Shown: positions 33,591 through 44,100, counted from the stretch's first letter. The stretch: 56,721 nt of DNA from Spirogloea muscicola (GCA_009602725.1 WELB01000012.1:518624-575344); one strand, 5' to 3'. The notes: a model not told the origin generated them from the letters alone. Translations and numbers: made by a program.

Positions 33591-34560
33591 GAAACTAGTC
33601 TCCGGGTAGCGGGTCCCCTGGCCAGAAGCAGAGGGTGCAACCAAAGCGCGACCAGCACGCAGATGCAACGCGCGTGCCATGGACCGCTGCAGCGATACTG
33701 ACAGGCGCATGCGATACACCTGGGCGAGAGAGCCTGCTGCGCTGAAGTCAGCCTGCTCCCCGTGGTGACGTCGAGACACAGCGCTGCGCGAGAGCCGGTG
33801 CAGGAGCTCGAGCCACCGAGCGCCGATCGCCCCGTGGACGTCGATGGCACGGGAGAAGAACTCGTCCTCCCTCGGATGGTCAGCAATTTCAGTTCCTTGC
33901 CCCGGGCGGCACTGGCCACCGCATACCCTGCCTTGGAGGCAGAGAGAGTCGGGTGTGCGCGATCGAACGAGTCGGTCGTCACCACGTCCGCGATCGGGCG
34001 CGGTCCACCAGCCAGTGGAGTGGCCTCTGGGCGTGGAGGCCGTCGCCCTTCAGCTAGAGCGGCATACGCGATGACTTCACGACGGCCACCGTGAAGCCTG
34101 CCTCCACAAAGGTGCCGTGCATGGCGTCGCGGAGGAGCTCCACAAAGGTGCCGTGCATGGCGTCGCGGAGGAGCTCGTGAGCCGCCGTCCGCTCGCCACC
34201 GTGTGCACGTCGGAGCACGTACGCAGTCAGCTTTGCAGCGTCGGCCCCCCGCTCGCCACAATCGCACTGGTCACACCCCCTGGAGGCAGGGCGGCGGCAG
34301 ACCAAGGAGCCGGTGGACGGCTAGCCGGAAGGCCTCGTCCGGGATTCGGAGCGCGTCATTGAGGGGGAGGGCCATCAGTCACGCCGCTGCCACAGGTGAG
34401 GAGGGTGACCGCAGTCGAGCGAGCCCCCTCAGGTCGGGCTCCGACAGCAGCTGCAGGGCGGTGGCGAAGGCCGCCTTGTCCAGCTCGGCTGTGTAGCGCG
34501 CTTGAACGCGCAGGCCGGCGGCGAGCGCAAGATGCTCAAATGAGAATTGGCGCTCCCGAA
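33591..34560 (-). mobile_element. Non-LTR relic: CCHC, endonuclease and C-terminal parts, reverse strand
   Basis: Minus-strand reading, with frameshifts, from about 34530. In order: AELDKAAFATALQLLSEPDL; a decayed CCHC (CDCGERGADAAKL); ERTAAHELLRDAMHGTFVE; an endonuclease piece (ADVVTTDSFDRAHP, AGYAVASAARGKELK); and YRMRLSVSLQRSMARALHLR. A 36-bp unit encoding ELLRDAMHGTFV is tandemly duplicated at 34102-34137 and 34138-34173. Non-functional. Confidence 0.75.
34102..34173 (-). repeat. 36-bp tandem duplication inside the relic endonuclease region
   Basis: Two perfect consecutive copies of a unit starting CTCCACAAAGGTGCCGTGCA, in frame, adding 12 residues to the degenerate HELLRDAM segment. Confidence 0.9.
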
Positions 34561-34980
34561 GGGGGGCAAGGGCTGTGATCAGCCAGTCCGAATATTGTTG
34601 ACAAGGTCCGAAGGGGCCAAAAGAGAGGAAGACGGTTCCAGGAGAGGGACTTGCGCGCCCATAGAGAAGAGGGGCTGGCAGAGGCCAGCCCCAAAAGAAT
34701 GGACAAAATCCAAAGAGCCAATAAGATGCCAAAAAGGACAGCTACACAGCTAGAACAAGACGACGCAAAGGGTAGTTCAGTACCCACGAGTGAGCAGCAG
34801 CAACTCCGAGTGACTCGCAGCTGGGAAAGAGGCACGGAGTACCTCGAAGCAGGGAGTGAGGCACTCCGCCGAGACCCAGACGCAGCAACGATGGCACGGC
34901 CTGCCCGCGTGTGGACTGCGTGAGCCAGGGAACGCTGGAACGAGACCGCCAGCCCCATACGGAATAGCTCAAATATGCTG
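34561..34980 (-). mobile_element. Truncated non-LTR element 3' end, subfamily C
   Basis: Minus strand: LFRMGLAVSFQRSLAHAVHT, RAGRAIVAASGSRRSASLPA, a frame slip, then the tail with TTTTTGGCATC-like sequence, a hairpin seen on the plus strand as GGGCTGGCAGAGGCCAGCCC at about 34671-34690, and GGGCGCGCAAGT. Another tail fragment follows at 34560-34630. Confidence 0.65.
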
Positions 34981-35430
34981 ATCATCCGCGGGAAGACCCG
35001 CTGGCTATCGACACGCATGGGGCGTTGGGTGCTCGGTGGCTCGAGCTGCTCAACCAGCTCGCCCGCCACGCCATCGTCCGCCGCTTCCATGGCGAGCCAG
35101 TGGACTTTCCTGCAGCCGGGTCGCTAGCGCAGGTGTACCGGATGCGCTTGGCCGTCTCGCTGCAGAGGTCTATGGCCCATGGGCTGCACCTGCGTGCCGG
35201 CAGAGCCCTCGCTGCTGCCTCTGGCTCTAGCCAGGGGACCCACTTCCAGGAGCCTAGCTTCTCTGACCTGAGGCTGCTTAGCAGGGATCACTGAGTAATA
35301 CGTAGCTGCTTTGTTTCTTGATGTGCTTGTTTTTCTTAGCGCTTCCCCTGGCCCCCTTCTCGTACTTTGTTCCTTCTTTTTGGGGCTGGCTTTTTCAGCC
35401 CCTATCCTCAATGGGCGAGCCCCTTTTTCT
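34975..35430 (+). mobile_element. Truncated non-LTR element 3' end, subfamily B
   Basis: Starts within YADHPREDPLAIDTHGALGA and runs open through ARWLELLNQLARHAIVRRF, QVYRMRLAVSLQRSMAHGL and RAGRALAAASG to LRLLSRDH and TGA at 35294. The B tail (CGTAGCTGCTTTGTTTCTTG) and the hairpin GGGGCTGGCTTTTTCAGCCCC (about 35381-35402) follow, ending ATGGGCGAGCC. Head-to-head with the relic at 34561-34980. Confidence 0.75.
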
Positions 35431-35960
35431 TCATACGGAATAGCTGGGCTAGGGAGCGGGCAGCGTTGAAGCCGGGCAGCTCCCCTGGCAGACCAGGCCG
35501 CCGCTCAATGGCCTGCCAATGGCCTCCTGCGGGCAAGCCGCTGGAGTAGACGGATCCCTCCTGCCACTGCCGAAAGCCCCGTGGACGTCAATGGCCAGGG
35601 CCGCGAATTCATCACCTGGAGGGTGGTCTGCGTACTTACGCTCCTTGCCACGAGCCGCCAAACCGACCGCGCGCCCAGCGGGAGGAGAGGGCGGTGGCTG
35701 GGAGATTGATAGAAGAGGGAGAGGCCAGCCAAAATAGAGGGAGGCCGAGATTCGATCTTGTTCTTTCTTGTGGCCTTTGGATATTGTCCATTCTTTTCTG
35801 GGCTGGCTTTGCTAGCCCCTCTTTTTTTGCTATAGGCGAACAGTTTAAATTTTTCCGGCCAGGTCCGGATGCTCCATCGGCATCTCCTGGTGGGCCGAGC
35901 GGAGCGACATCTGAAAGGGCAGCGCACCAGTACCCACCTCAATCACGCCCTGGCAAGCGC
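35431..35960 (-). mobile_element. Non-LTR fragments, mostly reversed
   Basis: Minus strand 35449-35661 reads AARGKERKYADHPPGDEF and AALAIDVHGAFGSG, the segment following the endonuclease lysine. A reversed tail with GAGGGCGGTGGCTGGGAGA lies at 35687-35706, interrupted by about 20 bp before its AGGCCAGCC partner. A plus-strand C tail hairpin is at 35800-35822. Confidence 0.6.
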
Positions 35961-36027
35961 GGCCAGATTGACTGGTGGCTAGGAGAAGCCAGCCCAAGAG
36001 GAATGGAGAAGGTCTGAAGGAGCCTGT

Positions 36028-36620
36028 GTGCGAAGTTCGCCAGTCCTTCCAGATCGGCGTCGTTTGCAGGGCACGCGGTCGGCCTGGCGGCTCGGGGCAA
36101 GGAGCGAAAATTTGCTGATCACCCGGTTGGTGATGAATCCGTGGCCCTGGCGATGGATGTACACGGGGCTTTCGGCAGCCGCTGGCTGGATCTCCTTCAG
36201 CGGCTTGCCCGCCAGGCCATTGACCGGCGGCCGGGTCTGCCAGGGGCGATGCCCGGCTTCAAGGCCGCCGGTTCGCTCGCCCAAGTCTTCCGCATGCGCC
36301 TGGCGGTATCACTTCAACGCTCCCTTGCCCACGCCGTCCACACGCGAGCAGGCGTGCCATGGCCGTCGCCTCTGGGTCTCAGCGGAGTGCCTCTTTCCCT
36401 GCAGCGAGCTACTCAGACCTGATGTTGCTCACTCGTGGGTACTGAGCTTCCCTCTGCATCGTCTATGTGTTTTGCAGTGGTTTGTAGCATAGTCCTTTTT
36501 CCGGCTCCTCTTTCTTTGGCTTTGGACATTGTCAATTCTTCTTTAGGCTGGCTTTGCCAGCCCCTCTTCTCCAGGGGCGAGCACTTTCTCTGTGCGAAGG
36601 ACTAAGACATCAGCAAAGGG
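36028..36620 (+). mobile_element. Truncated non-LTR element 3' end, subfamily C
   Basis: Open from 36141: MALAMDVHGAFGSRWLDLLQ, RLARQAIDRRPG, SLAQVFRMRLAVSLQRSLAH. It slips frame after AVHTRAG by a base loss (the RAGRAMA block), then DLMLLTRGY and TGA. Tail hairpin AGGCTGGCTTTGCCAGCCCC at about 36544-36563 and GGGGCGAGCAC. Confidence 0.7.
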
Positions 36621-36769
36621 GACTCTCAAAAACCTTTAGTCAGAAGATGCATGTCTGCTCGAGAAAGAGAAAAGTGTTCGCCCACTGCTCGAGAAAAGTG
36701 GTCACCTCGTCGGGCCTTTCTGCATTCCTGTTTTGTTCTCTAGCTTTTCGCACTTGCTGACTAGAGCAA

Positions 36770-37100
36770 AGTGAGCGCCCATCGCAGAAGTCACGGAGAG
36801 CAGTTTCGCGTGTTTGGCGTCTTCCAACGCTCCCTAGCCCACGCCGTCCACACGCGAGCAGGCCGTGATATGGCTGCTGCCTCTGGATCTCGGCGGAGTG
36901 CCTCTTTCCCTGCAGCGAGCTACTCTGACTTGATGTTGCTCACTCGCGGGTACTGAGCTTCCCTCTGCATCGTCTCGTGTTTTGTGGTTTAGTCCTTTTT
37001 CGGCACCGTTATTTTGGCTTTGGATATTGTCCATTCTTCTTGGGCTGGCTTAGCCAGCCCTTCTTCTCTATTTGTTTCTTCTCTATGAGCGAGCAATTCC
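36770..37100 (+). mobile_element. Truncated non-LTR element 3' end, subfamily C
   Basis: A shorter copy of the neighbour at 36028: RSLAHAVHTRAGRDMAAASG, SASFPAASYSDLMLLTRGY and TGA at 36956. The tail has TTTGGATATTGTCCATTCTT and the hairpin GGGCTGGCTTAGCCAGCCC at about 37042-37060. Confidence 0.7.
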
Positions 37101-37454
37101 TTCTGGCCTTCCAGGGCTCAAAGGGTCCCATCGCTTTCGGCTGTATGTCATAAGCGCTTTGTGGCCCCTTCGGACAGTTGACATTTCTATGCGGGCTGCC
37201 TTTTCGAGGTTTAGAGTGCCTCGTGGGGAAGCCATTTCGTTTTCGCTTGGCCCCGCGCATTTCTTTTGAGCGGCGCCCGGGCGCTGCGGGGGCCGTCGGC
37301 GGCCGGCGTGGACCGCGGGCGAGCTGGCGCGGCGCAGCTGCGGCCCGGCCGAGTTGGGCCGGCGCCTCCCTCCCGCCGGGGCCCACCTTGTCAATCATTC
37401 TCAGGCTCACTGTTCATAGCCCTTGCCTCATCTTTGGGGCAAGGTGTTAGAGCC

Positions 37455-37595
37455 ACTTCTCTCCGCCGGGGGCACCTGGGCCGCCGACGCCGGGCCGGCC
37501 CGCCCCACCCGGTGCGCCGAGGACGAGGAGGGAGGCGCCCCACTGGGCCCACTCCCGCCACTTCTCTCCTTCGCTCCCGCCGCTTCCTTTCTCCC
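37455..37595 (+). repeat. Orphan copy of the PC-esterase upstream flank
   Basis: CCGCCGACGCCGGGCCGGCC, then GGCGCCCCACTGGGCCCACT, closely resembles the region 5' of esterases 1 (28700-28850) and 2 (38760-38900). No esterase coding follows, only non-LTR tails, so this flank was copied separately or the rest was lost. Confidence 0.6.
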
Positions 37596-38330
37596 TTGTC
37601 AATTCTTCTCGGGCTGGCTTCTCCCAGCCCTTGGCCCCATTTGGAGAGCCACTTTCTTCCTGCCTCTCTCTTCGGGTATTGAGTGGTTCACCTCCCCCAA
37701 CTCTGAGGCAGCGCCTTTGACCCCTTCGAACCTTCTTCATTCGTTTTGGCTTGCTGCTGTCTCAGTCCTTAGCACTCCGGGTCCTTCAGACCTTGTCCAT
37801 TGTTTTGGGCTGGCCTCTCCCAGCCACCACTTAATCTGGCCGCGCTTGCTGCTTTGGGCTGGCCGTTCCCAGCCCCTATCCTCTATGGGCGAGCTCTGCT
37901 TCCCTTTTCACAGCACCTCTGGGAGAGGCAGAGCCCTTGCTGCTGCCTCTGGCTCTGGCCAGGGGACCCGCTTCCAGGAACCCAGTCTCTCTGACCTGAG
38001 GCTGCTTAGCAGGGGTTACTGAGTGCTTCGTAGCTGCTTCGTTTCTTTTCTGTGCTTGTTGTTCTTCGTACTTCCCCTGGCCCCTTCTCGTCCTTTGTTC
38101 ATTCTTTTCTGGGCTGGCTTTTTCCAGCCCTCATCCTCAATGGGCGAGCCTTCTCTCTGGGAAAGTCCGTGTCTTTCCATAGCCGACTACAGCCATTCCT
38201 CGGCCCCCCTGGAATCAGCGGGGTTGCTCTTCCTCCTCTCAGCTCATCTGACTTCCTACTGCTGACCCGGGGGTACTAAGAGCGCCCTGTCTGCCTAGGC
38301 TGTGGCTCCGTCAAGACGGCTGACGTCAGG
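37596..38330 (+). mobile_element. Series of non-LTR tails, plus strand
   Basis: At least four plus-strand tail hairpins in ~520 bp: about 37613-37632 (GGGCTGGCTTCTCCCAGCCC), 37808-37825, 37857-37876 and 38113-38133. Between them a B-type C-terminus (GRGRALAAASGSGQG and LSDLRLLSRGY, TGA at 38022) starts from a truncation at about 37915. At 38225-38320 is a stub of the full-length element's 3' end (LLLTRGY, then AGAGCGCCCTG). Confidence 0.7.
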
Positions 38331-38369
38331 ACGGTTGACCCGGCTGACCCGTGCTTATTGAGCGGGTCA

Positions 38370-38686
38370 ATCTGTTGTAGGTGAGAAGTGGCACTCCCAA
38401 CGGGGGCAAGGGCTGTGAAAAGCCAGCCCGAGAAGAATTGACCAAGGTTCGAAGGGGCCAAATGACGGAGGGGCCTAAAAAGCGCTGAGCAGCTACGAAA
38501 GGGCCTGAAGATGCTATGCCAGAACGGGGGAGGATGTACCAAGTAGTTACGAGTGAGGAGCCTCAAATCCGACAAACTAGCTGCTGGAAAACTATCCCCC
38601 TGCCGAAAGCCTGAGGCCGCAGCGAGAGCACGGCCAGCACGCAGATGCAAGGCGTGGGCCATGGACCGCTGAAGGGAGACTGACAA
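38370..38686 (-). mobile_element. Truncated non-LTR element 3' end, subfamily A, ends in a gap
   Basis: Minus strand: LSVSLQRSMAHALHLRAG, RALAAASGFRQGDSFP, LSDLRLLTRNY and a stop near 38545; tail with hairpin seen on the plus strand as GGGCTGTGAAAAGCCAGCCC (about 38410-38429). The upstream end runs into the N run. Confidence 0.7.
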
Positions 38687-38741
38687 NNNNNNNNNNNNNN
38701 NNNNNNNNNNNNNNNNNNNNNNNNNNNNNNNNNNNNNNNNN
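38687..38741. other. Assembly gap, 55 N
   Basis: Unresolved bases followed by a C homopolymer. The gap lies exactly between a retrotransposon relic and duplication copy 2, so the junction of the duplicated block is not visible. Confidence 1.
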
Positions 38742-39033
38742 CCCCCCCCCCCCCCCCGCACCTGTCGCACGTGGGGCCGCCGACGCCGGCCGGCCCCACC
38801 CACCGTCTGCGCGGAGACGCGGGGGAGGGGGGGGGCGCCCCCACTGAGTGAGACAACTGGCTCTCCCCACTGGGCCCCACTCCCGCCGCTCCCCTTCTCC
38901 CCTTTATTTAGTCTTTTCAGACCGCTGCCGCCGTTTCTCGCGCCGCCTGCCTGGCCAGCCCCGGGCCCGGCCCCCCGGCCGGGCCCGCTGCCCCAAGCAA
39001 CCCCACGGCTGCAGCCGCCGCCTGCCGCTGGTC

Positions 39034-41738
39034 ATGGCAGCGACGGCGGCGCCCGGCGGCTCCGCCCGGCGGCTCGCCGTCGCGCTCCTGGCCTTCGCGC
39101 TCTCCTGGGCCTGGCACGACGTTTCTGGCGGCCCGCCGCCCAGCCCGCAGCGGTCGCCCTGCTGGTCGCCTATACGCTCCGTGGCGGCGGTGGCGGCCAT
39201 GGCGCGCTGCCTCCCGCCCCGCAGCCTCTGCAGGCCCACCCATGGCCGGCATCCGCCGCCGCTCCTGCACCCAGCGTGGCTTTCTCTTGCCTCCCTCAGC
39301 CGCGGTGCCGCCGCCGCCGCCGCCCGCCTTCTGGCACCGGCAGGCCGCCCACTGGGTACCGTGGCCGTGAGATCTGCCCGTCGTCGAACGATCATCACCT
39401 CCCTTGGGCAGCGGCAGTGGAAACGGCGTCGGCGGCTTGCCGATGAAGGAGGCGTTGGCGGCGCGTCGAGGGGCTACCGGTGGGTGAATGTGACCATCAC
39501 TGCACGGAGCAGGCCCTGCAGCTATGGGAGCTTCGCGCGGCGGCACACTGAGTGGCGGTTCATCCACACGGACGGCACGCGGACCTTCGACGCCACCGAT
39601 CTGGCCCTCGTGAGAGCCGAGCGGATCCTTGCCTCCGCCACCACGGCCAGGTCCCGTCGCAACATGCGCGTCGGCCTCCCGCCTGATGTGGGGCCACCTG
39701 AGTCACCTGATTGCCGACACTTTGTCCTGCCTCGCACAGCTCCACCACCGCCTGACGAATCTGTGCTGCGCCGCGACTGGCGTGACAGCTTCTAAGAGGC
39801 AAGAAGGTTGTGTTCGTCGGGGACTCACTTACTGCCCAGCTCTGGGCGAACATCAGATCGTCACTGCAGAAGCACGGCTACAAGGACGTGGTCGGCTGCG
39901 GCACAAAAGTGTGGGCTCCTTCAACTTGCACTGCGGACAGCCTGGCTTGCATGGATGCTTCGAGAACCTCTGAACCCCTAGCTAAGGGCTTGATATCTGC
40001 GGCCGTGAGGCTACACCTTGGCACCACTGCGAGCAGGGTGAAGGCCGCTGAACACCTCTTAGAGTCTAAGCCTGAGCCCAGCTGTTTCGCTGCTACCAAG
40101 CTGTGGCAGCTCATTTAGGCCTGCAAGTGAACTGACTTTGCCCTATGTTCCTGGAGTGAAGCTGGTTCTACGACTGGAAACCAGATGACACCATAGAGCA
40201 AATGCTGGCCAAGGGCTCCAATGTCAAGGACCCCGTCAAGAAACCCTCCTCATTGAGGGAGGAGACAGTGCTCGGCGGGCCCTTTGAGAATGCCACCTTG
40301 ACCTGCTGGCGAGGTACTGCACCTTTCATGTCTCTTTCCTGCACAACGCAGGCACTGAGGCCAGACTCCTGCTACATCTGGCTCTCTGAGCTGCTTCTGA
40401 CCACTAGCGGCAAGGAAATTTGCGAGGCTGGCATGCGCTGCCAAGGGAAGGCAATGCGTTGACTGCTGAGTGCCTCTCTGTGTGCGCAGCTTGCAGTTAG
40501 TTTGTTCACCTGCAGCATGGGCAACAGTCTTAATATGCCACATACAGTCTCTGTCTTACTCTGTCTTTACTGTGCCCTTATGTGCACTAATTGTCAGCAT
40601 CAAGCTTGAGGTACTTACCACTTCACCAACTTGTCATCCTGCAGCCTTCCATATGCTTCCCAGCATTTATGAGTGGCCTGGCATGAATACATTCCCAGCC
40701 CAGCTCGAGTACATTGCCCAGAAGTTTGATGTGGTGAGCACCGGGGATGAGCATCGGCAACTTGCCGTTGTCTCGACCTGCAAATGTGCTTCAAACCAGT
40801 TTGTGAGAGAGGCAACGGGGTTGAGCTTCTGCAACTTGCGGCTGACGACCTTTGGGTATAAGCTGTTGAAGAGGAAATCAAGACAAAGTTACAGAAGATC
40901 AACCCTTTACTCCAGGCGTGTGTTTGACGGCCACAGTATCTTCTATCTTGCTGCAGGTCCTCTTCAATATTGGATTGCACTACCATAATTGGCAGGTAAA
41001 GGGCCTCCGGCACGATATGCATGTAGCAGCCGAGTACCTTGCGAGTTTCAACACACTGAAAAATCGTGTGGGGCTTTTCCGCGAGACCTTGCCGCAACAC
41101 TTTTTTAGCCTCAGTGGCAATGGCATCTTCCCTTATCCATACAAGTATCCAGAGAATGCCACCAAGGCAGACCTTGCAATCTGCCACCCTGCACCTCGAG
41201 TGCATCAGGCAAGCTTTGCTCTCTCCTCCTGCTGGTGTGTGACAAGTTCGCCACGCATTTGCATGATATGGGAGCAACACTGCCAAGAGAAGCAAGAATC
41301 AAGCAACTGTGTGAAGGAGTTGCTGGCTTCGCACGCTCTTTCATGATGGCAGCAGCGTCACTTCATGTTGACAGAACGAGTCGCTTCTTGTTTGGTCTCT
41401 TTGAGCAGTGGCGGAATGATGTCATGTGGGAGGTAGCAATTAAGAAGCAGGTACCAGTTCAGCAGATCTTCCATCAGATGGACATGCACGGCTTTCACGG
41501 GACACATCCTACGGTTACTGACTGTACGCACTGGGCCAACCTGGACATAACGTGGCTGCCTGCATTCGATACCACATACACCGCCGTAGCAGCAGGAATG
41601 TGCCGCTGGCAGATGCTGGCCAAGAGCGACTGTGACAACCACTTCCCTGCCGTCTATTTCAGCACAGTGCGACACCGAGAGCCAGACCTTGATGGTGCTG
41701 TGCACATGTCCAGCTGGGATTGGCCGCGTCAAGAGTAA
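39034..41738 (+). CDS. PC-esterase / TBL-like protein, paralogue 2
   Basis: Same six-exon gene as paralogue 1: exons 39034-39609, 39789-39910, 40162-40313, 40645-40733, 40957-41208 and 41409-41738 (1521 nt, 506 aa). Exons 2, 3, 4 and 6 are identical in length to those of paralogue 1. Signal or anchor segment SARRLAVALLAFALSWAW. Nucleophile in FVGDSLTAQLW, Ser205; DCTH pair at D435 and H438; LFRETLPQHF before it. All splice sites found in paralogue 1 recur here, including the AAAGT|GTGGGC donor and the CATCAG|GCAAGC donor of the last intron. A TAG further along the exon 2 frame lies inside the intron and does not affect the protein. Upstream ATGs near 38848 belong to the GC-rich flank. A recent duplicate, apparently intact. 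Confidence 0.85.
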
Positions 41739-41817
41739 CAGCACAGGTCAGTTTGGTGGAAACCTACGTCAATATGTCCCCATTCGGTTGAGGTCCTCAA
41801 GCAACTCGAGGGAAGGC

Positions 41818-41822
41818 TGTAA
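41818..41822 (+). terminator. TGTAA poly(A) signal, esterase 2
   Basis: TGTAA 79 nt after the stop, same GGCTGTAACAAG context as paralogue 1. Confidence 0.6.
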
Positions 41823-42570
41823 CAAGATATTTTTATTGCTCCTCTTTCAGCACGTGGTAACGTAGAGATACATAGCCACTTCAGTGAGCATGCCCAGTGA
41901 TGCTCACCTATGATGACAGCTAGTGACAGCCTCTTCATCTTGTGCAACTTACCTTGCCCAGCTAGCCCAAGCAACATACAAAGCTTAGGTGATTGTGTTT
42001 TTGTACAGCAATTGTACTCAGCAATTTGTGCAGCAAATCAGCAGTCTATTCTTTATAGAGAAATTGAAGACAAGTCAGTGACATTGCTCCGCTTCTCAGC
42101 CAAGGGGATGGAGAGTACGAAATTAGAGGTTGGGGCTTCTCCTAGTGGGTTCCATTCGAGACTACTGAAGGTATATCGTACTTCATTCTGTGAGGCTGAC
42201 CAGGGTCACATGCCTTCTTTCCTTCCTCTTCTTCCTTTTCTCTTCTTATCTTTCTCAAAATGTCCTACTTGTCAATGACACAGTCTCTTCGTAATGCCCA
42301 GGACTGTTGCTTCATGCCATCATCAGATCTAAGCAACGCCCCGCTGCTTTAGATGCATGCAAACCATGTATAAAGGTACTGATTTGGATGGTCAATAACA
42401 TTACTGGAAGTATTGAGGACACGGCGATTCCGCTACTAAGATAAGTCATTCATTCTTTAGCTAAGCTTAAGCTGCAGGGATGTTAAGCAACTGCCGGGCA
42501 CGACCTAGCTGCTGCCAGAATCCCGTGAGCCAGTGATGGGCCCCCTCCCTGACGTCCTTTGCTTGGGCGA

Positions 42571-42995
42571 CTAGTCGTTGCCACCCACCCAGAGGATAAT
42601 GACAACTTCAACCTGATTGATAAATGAGGTCGCCGAGTCCCCTACGCAGAGGACCAGTTGGATCCAGACTCCACCTATGCTCGGGGGGTCACCCATCTCT
42701 GCCCTACCCACGCAAGGGATGGGGCTGCTGGCGCAGCAGCTAGCAGCCATCAAAACAACCCCCCCGCCGTCGGACATAGCAGCCGCCATTGTTGTGGCAC
42801 GGCCCGGGTAGCAGACTAATGGTACGGCAAGGGGAGAAGGCGCGCAGTGCGCATGATATGAATTGGTGGCCAATTCAAGCCAATACATTGCTTAGGCACA
42901 AAAAGTGCAAACAGCGGGGAGGGAACGGGCAGGGAACGGTAAGGATCTCAGCCGTGGTCAAGCCGGGGGTGGCCGTTCAGGGGCTGTTAGCGGCA
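42571..42995. other. Unassigned open frames between duplication and relic
   Basis: A plus-strand frame at 42617-42811 (INEVAESPTQRTSWIQTPPM, GLLAQQLAAIKTTPPPS) is AT/GC-balanced and protein-like but short, with no family I recognise. An overlapping minus-strand frame is equally open. Undecided. Confidence 0.25.
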
Positions 42996-42999
42996 CTGT

Positions 43000-43530
43000 C
43001 GCCTGACGAGCCACTAAAGTCCGAGAGGAAGAGCAAGCGCGGCCAGATTAACTGGTGGCTGGGAGAGGCCAGCCCAAAAGAATGGACAAGGTCTGAAGGA
43101 GTCGGAGTGCTAAAGGACTGAGACAGCAGTAAGCGAACTCTCAGTTACCTCTCGTCAGTAGATGCAAATCTGAGTAGCTAGCAGGCGGAAAGACGTCGCC
43201 CTGACGGAAGCTGGAGGCCGCCGCCAGAGCGCGGCCTGCGCGCAAGTGGACCGCAAAAGCTAGGGACCGCTGCAAAGAGACGGCCAGGCGCATCCGGTAA
43301 ACTTGGGCGAGGGACCCGGCGACATGGAAGCCAGGCTGCTCGCCTTGCTGCCCGTCGCGGCGGGCCGCTGCTCGCCGCGCAAGGCGGTGAAGGAGGTCCA
43401 GCCATTTGGCGCCAAAGGCGCCGTGTACGTCGACGGCGAGTGGGATAAACTCGTCGCCTACCAAGTGATCTGAGTACTTGCGCTCCTCTGCGGCGGCCGC
43501 TTGGCGGACGGCGTAGCCCGCCTCCTCCGC
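43000..43530 (-). mobile_element. Truncated non-LTR element 3' end, reverse strand
   Basis: Minus strand from about 43530: EEAGYAVRQAAAAEERKYSD, then VGDEFIPLAVDVHGAFGAKW, LDLLHRLARRAAARRDGQQG, QVYRMRLAVSLQRSLAFAVH, RAGRALAAASSFRQG and LHLLTRGN, with a stop at 43141. Its frame is uninterrupted, so it is one of the youngest relics. Tail hairpin on the plus strand: GGCTGGGAGAGGCCAGCCC at about 43056-43074. Confidence 0.75.
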
Positions 43531-43549
43531 CGAGGAAGGGCTCGCCCGT

Positions 43550-43770
43550 AGAGGACCGCCTCAAGAAGTGCCGAGAGGGCCGCCTCAAGAAGTGGCTCTC
43601 CCAAACGGGGCGAGGGCTGTAAAAAGCCAGCCCGAAAAGAATAGACAAAAGGTTCGAAGGGGCCAACGACGGAGGGGCCTAAAAGCGCTGTCAGAACGGG
43701 TGTAGGATGGACCAGTCAGTAGCTACGAGTGAGGAGCCTCAAATCCGACAGACCAGCCGCCTCAATCCCG
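43550..43770 (-). mobile_element. Non-LTR tail, subfamily A, reverse strand
   Basis: Minus strand: AAGLSDLRLLTRSY with a stop at about 43716, then the A tail (CCATCCTACACCCGTTCTGAC, GGCCCCTTCGAACC) and the hairpin seen on the plus strand as GGGCTGTAAAAAGCCAGCCC at about 43614-43633. Confidence 0.65.
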
Positions 43771-43899
43771 GAGCTGTTGCTACCGTCGGCGGGTGCCAGC
43801 CTGGGAACCGGCCTCTCCACCGCCCCAGGCGGGTGGGGGAGGCGCGGGGGGGCCCGCCCCAGGCGGTGGCGACGAGCTATCGTGCGCGGGCCTGGGGGA

Positions 43900-44100
43900 G
43901 GCTGCATGTGCTCACTCGTGGGTACAGTGAACCCATTGGCCAGCTTAGTGTCGCCTTACCAGGACTTTCGGAAGGCTCGTAAGCCCCATTCCTTTGGGCT
44001 GGCCTCTCACAGCCACCAGTCAATCTGGCCGCGCCTTCTCTTTCGGAAGTCCTCCCTTTCAATCCATGCGCACCGGGCTCCTCTCTCTTCGGGGCTTTCC
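43900..44100 (+). mobile_element. Short plus-strand tail fragment
   Basis: GTGCTCACTCGTGGGTAC, the end of a C-type ORF, followed after a gap by GGGCTGGCCTCTCACAGCCACC at about 43998-44020. Confidence 0.5.

Larger units (their letters stand above)
38750..42570 (+). repeat. Segmental duplication copy 2
   Basis: Partner of 28690-32370, covering the 5' flank, the complete PC-esterase gene and about 800 bp of 3' flank. Confidence 0.75.
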
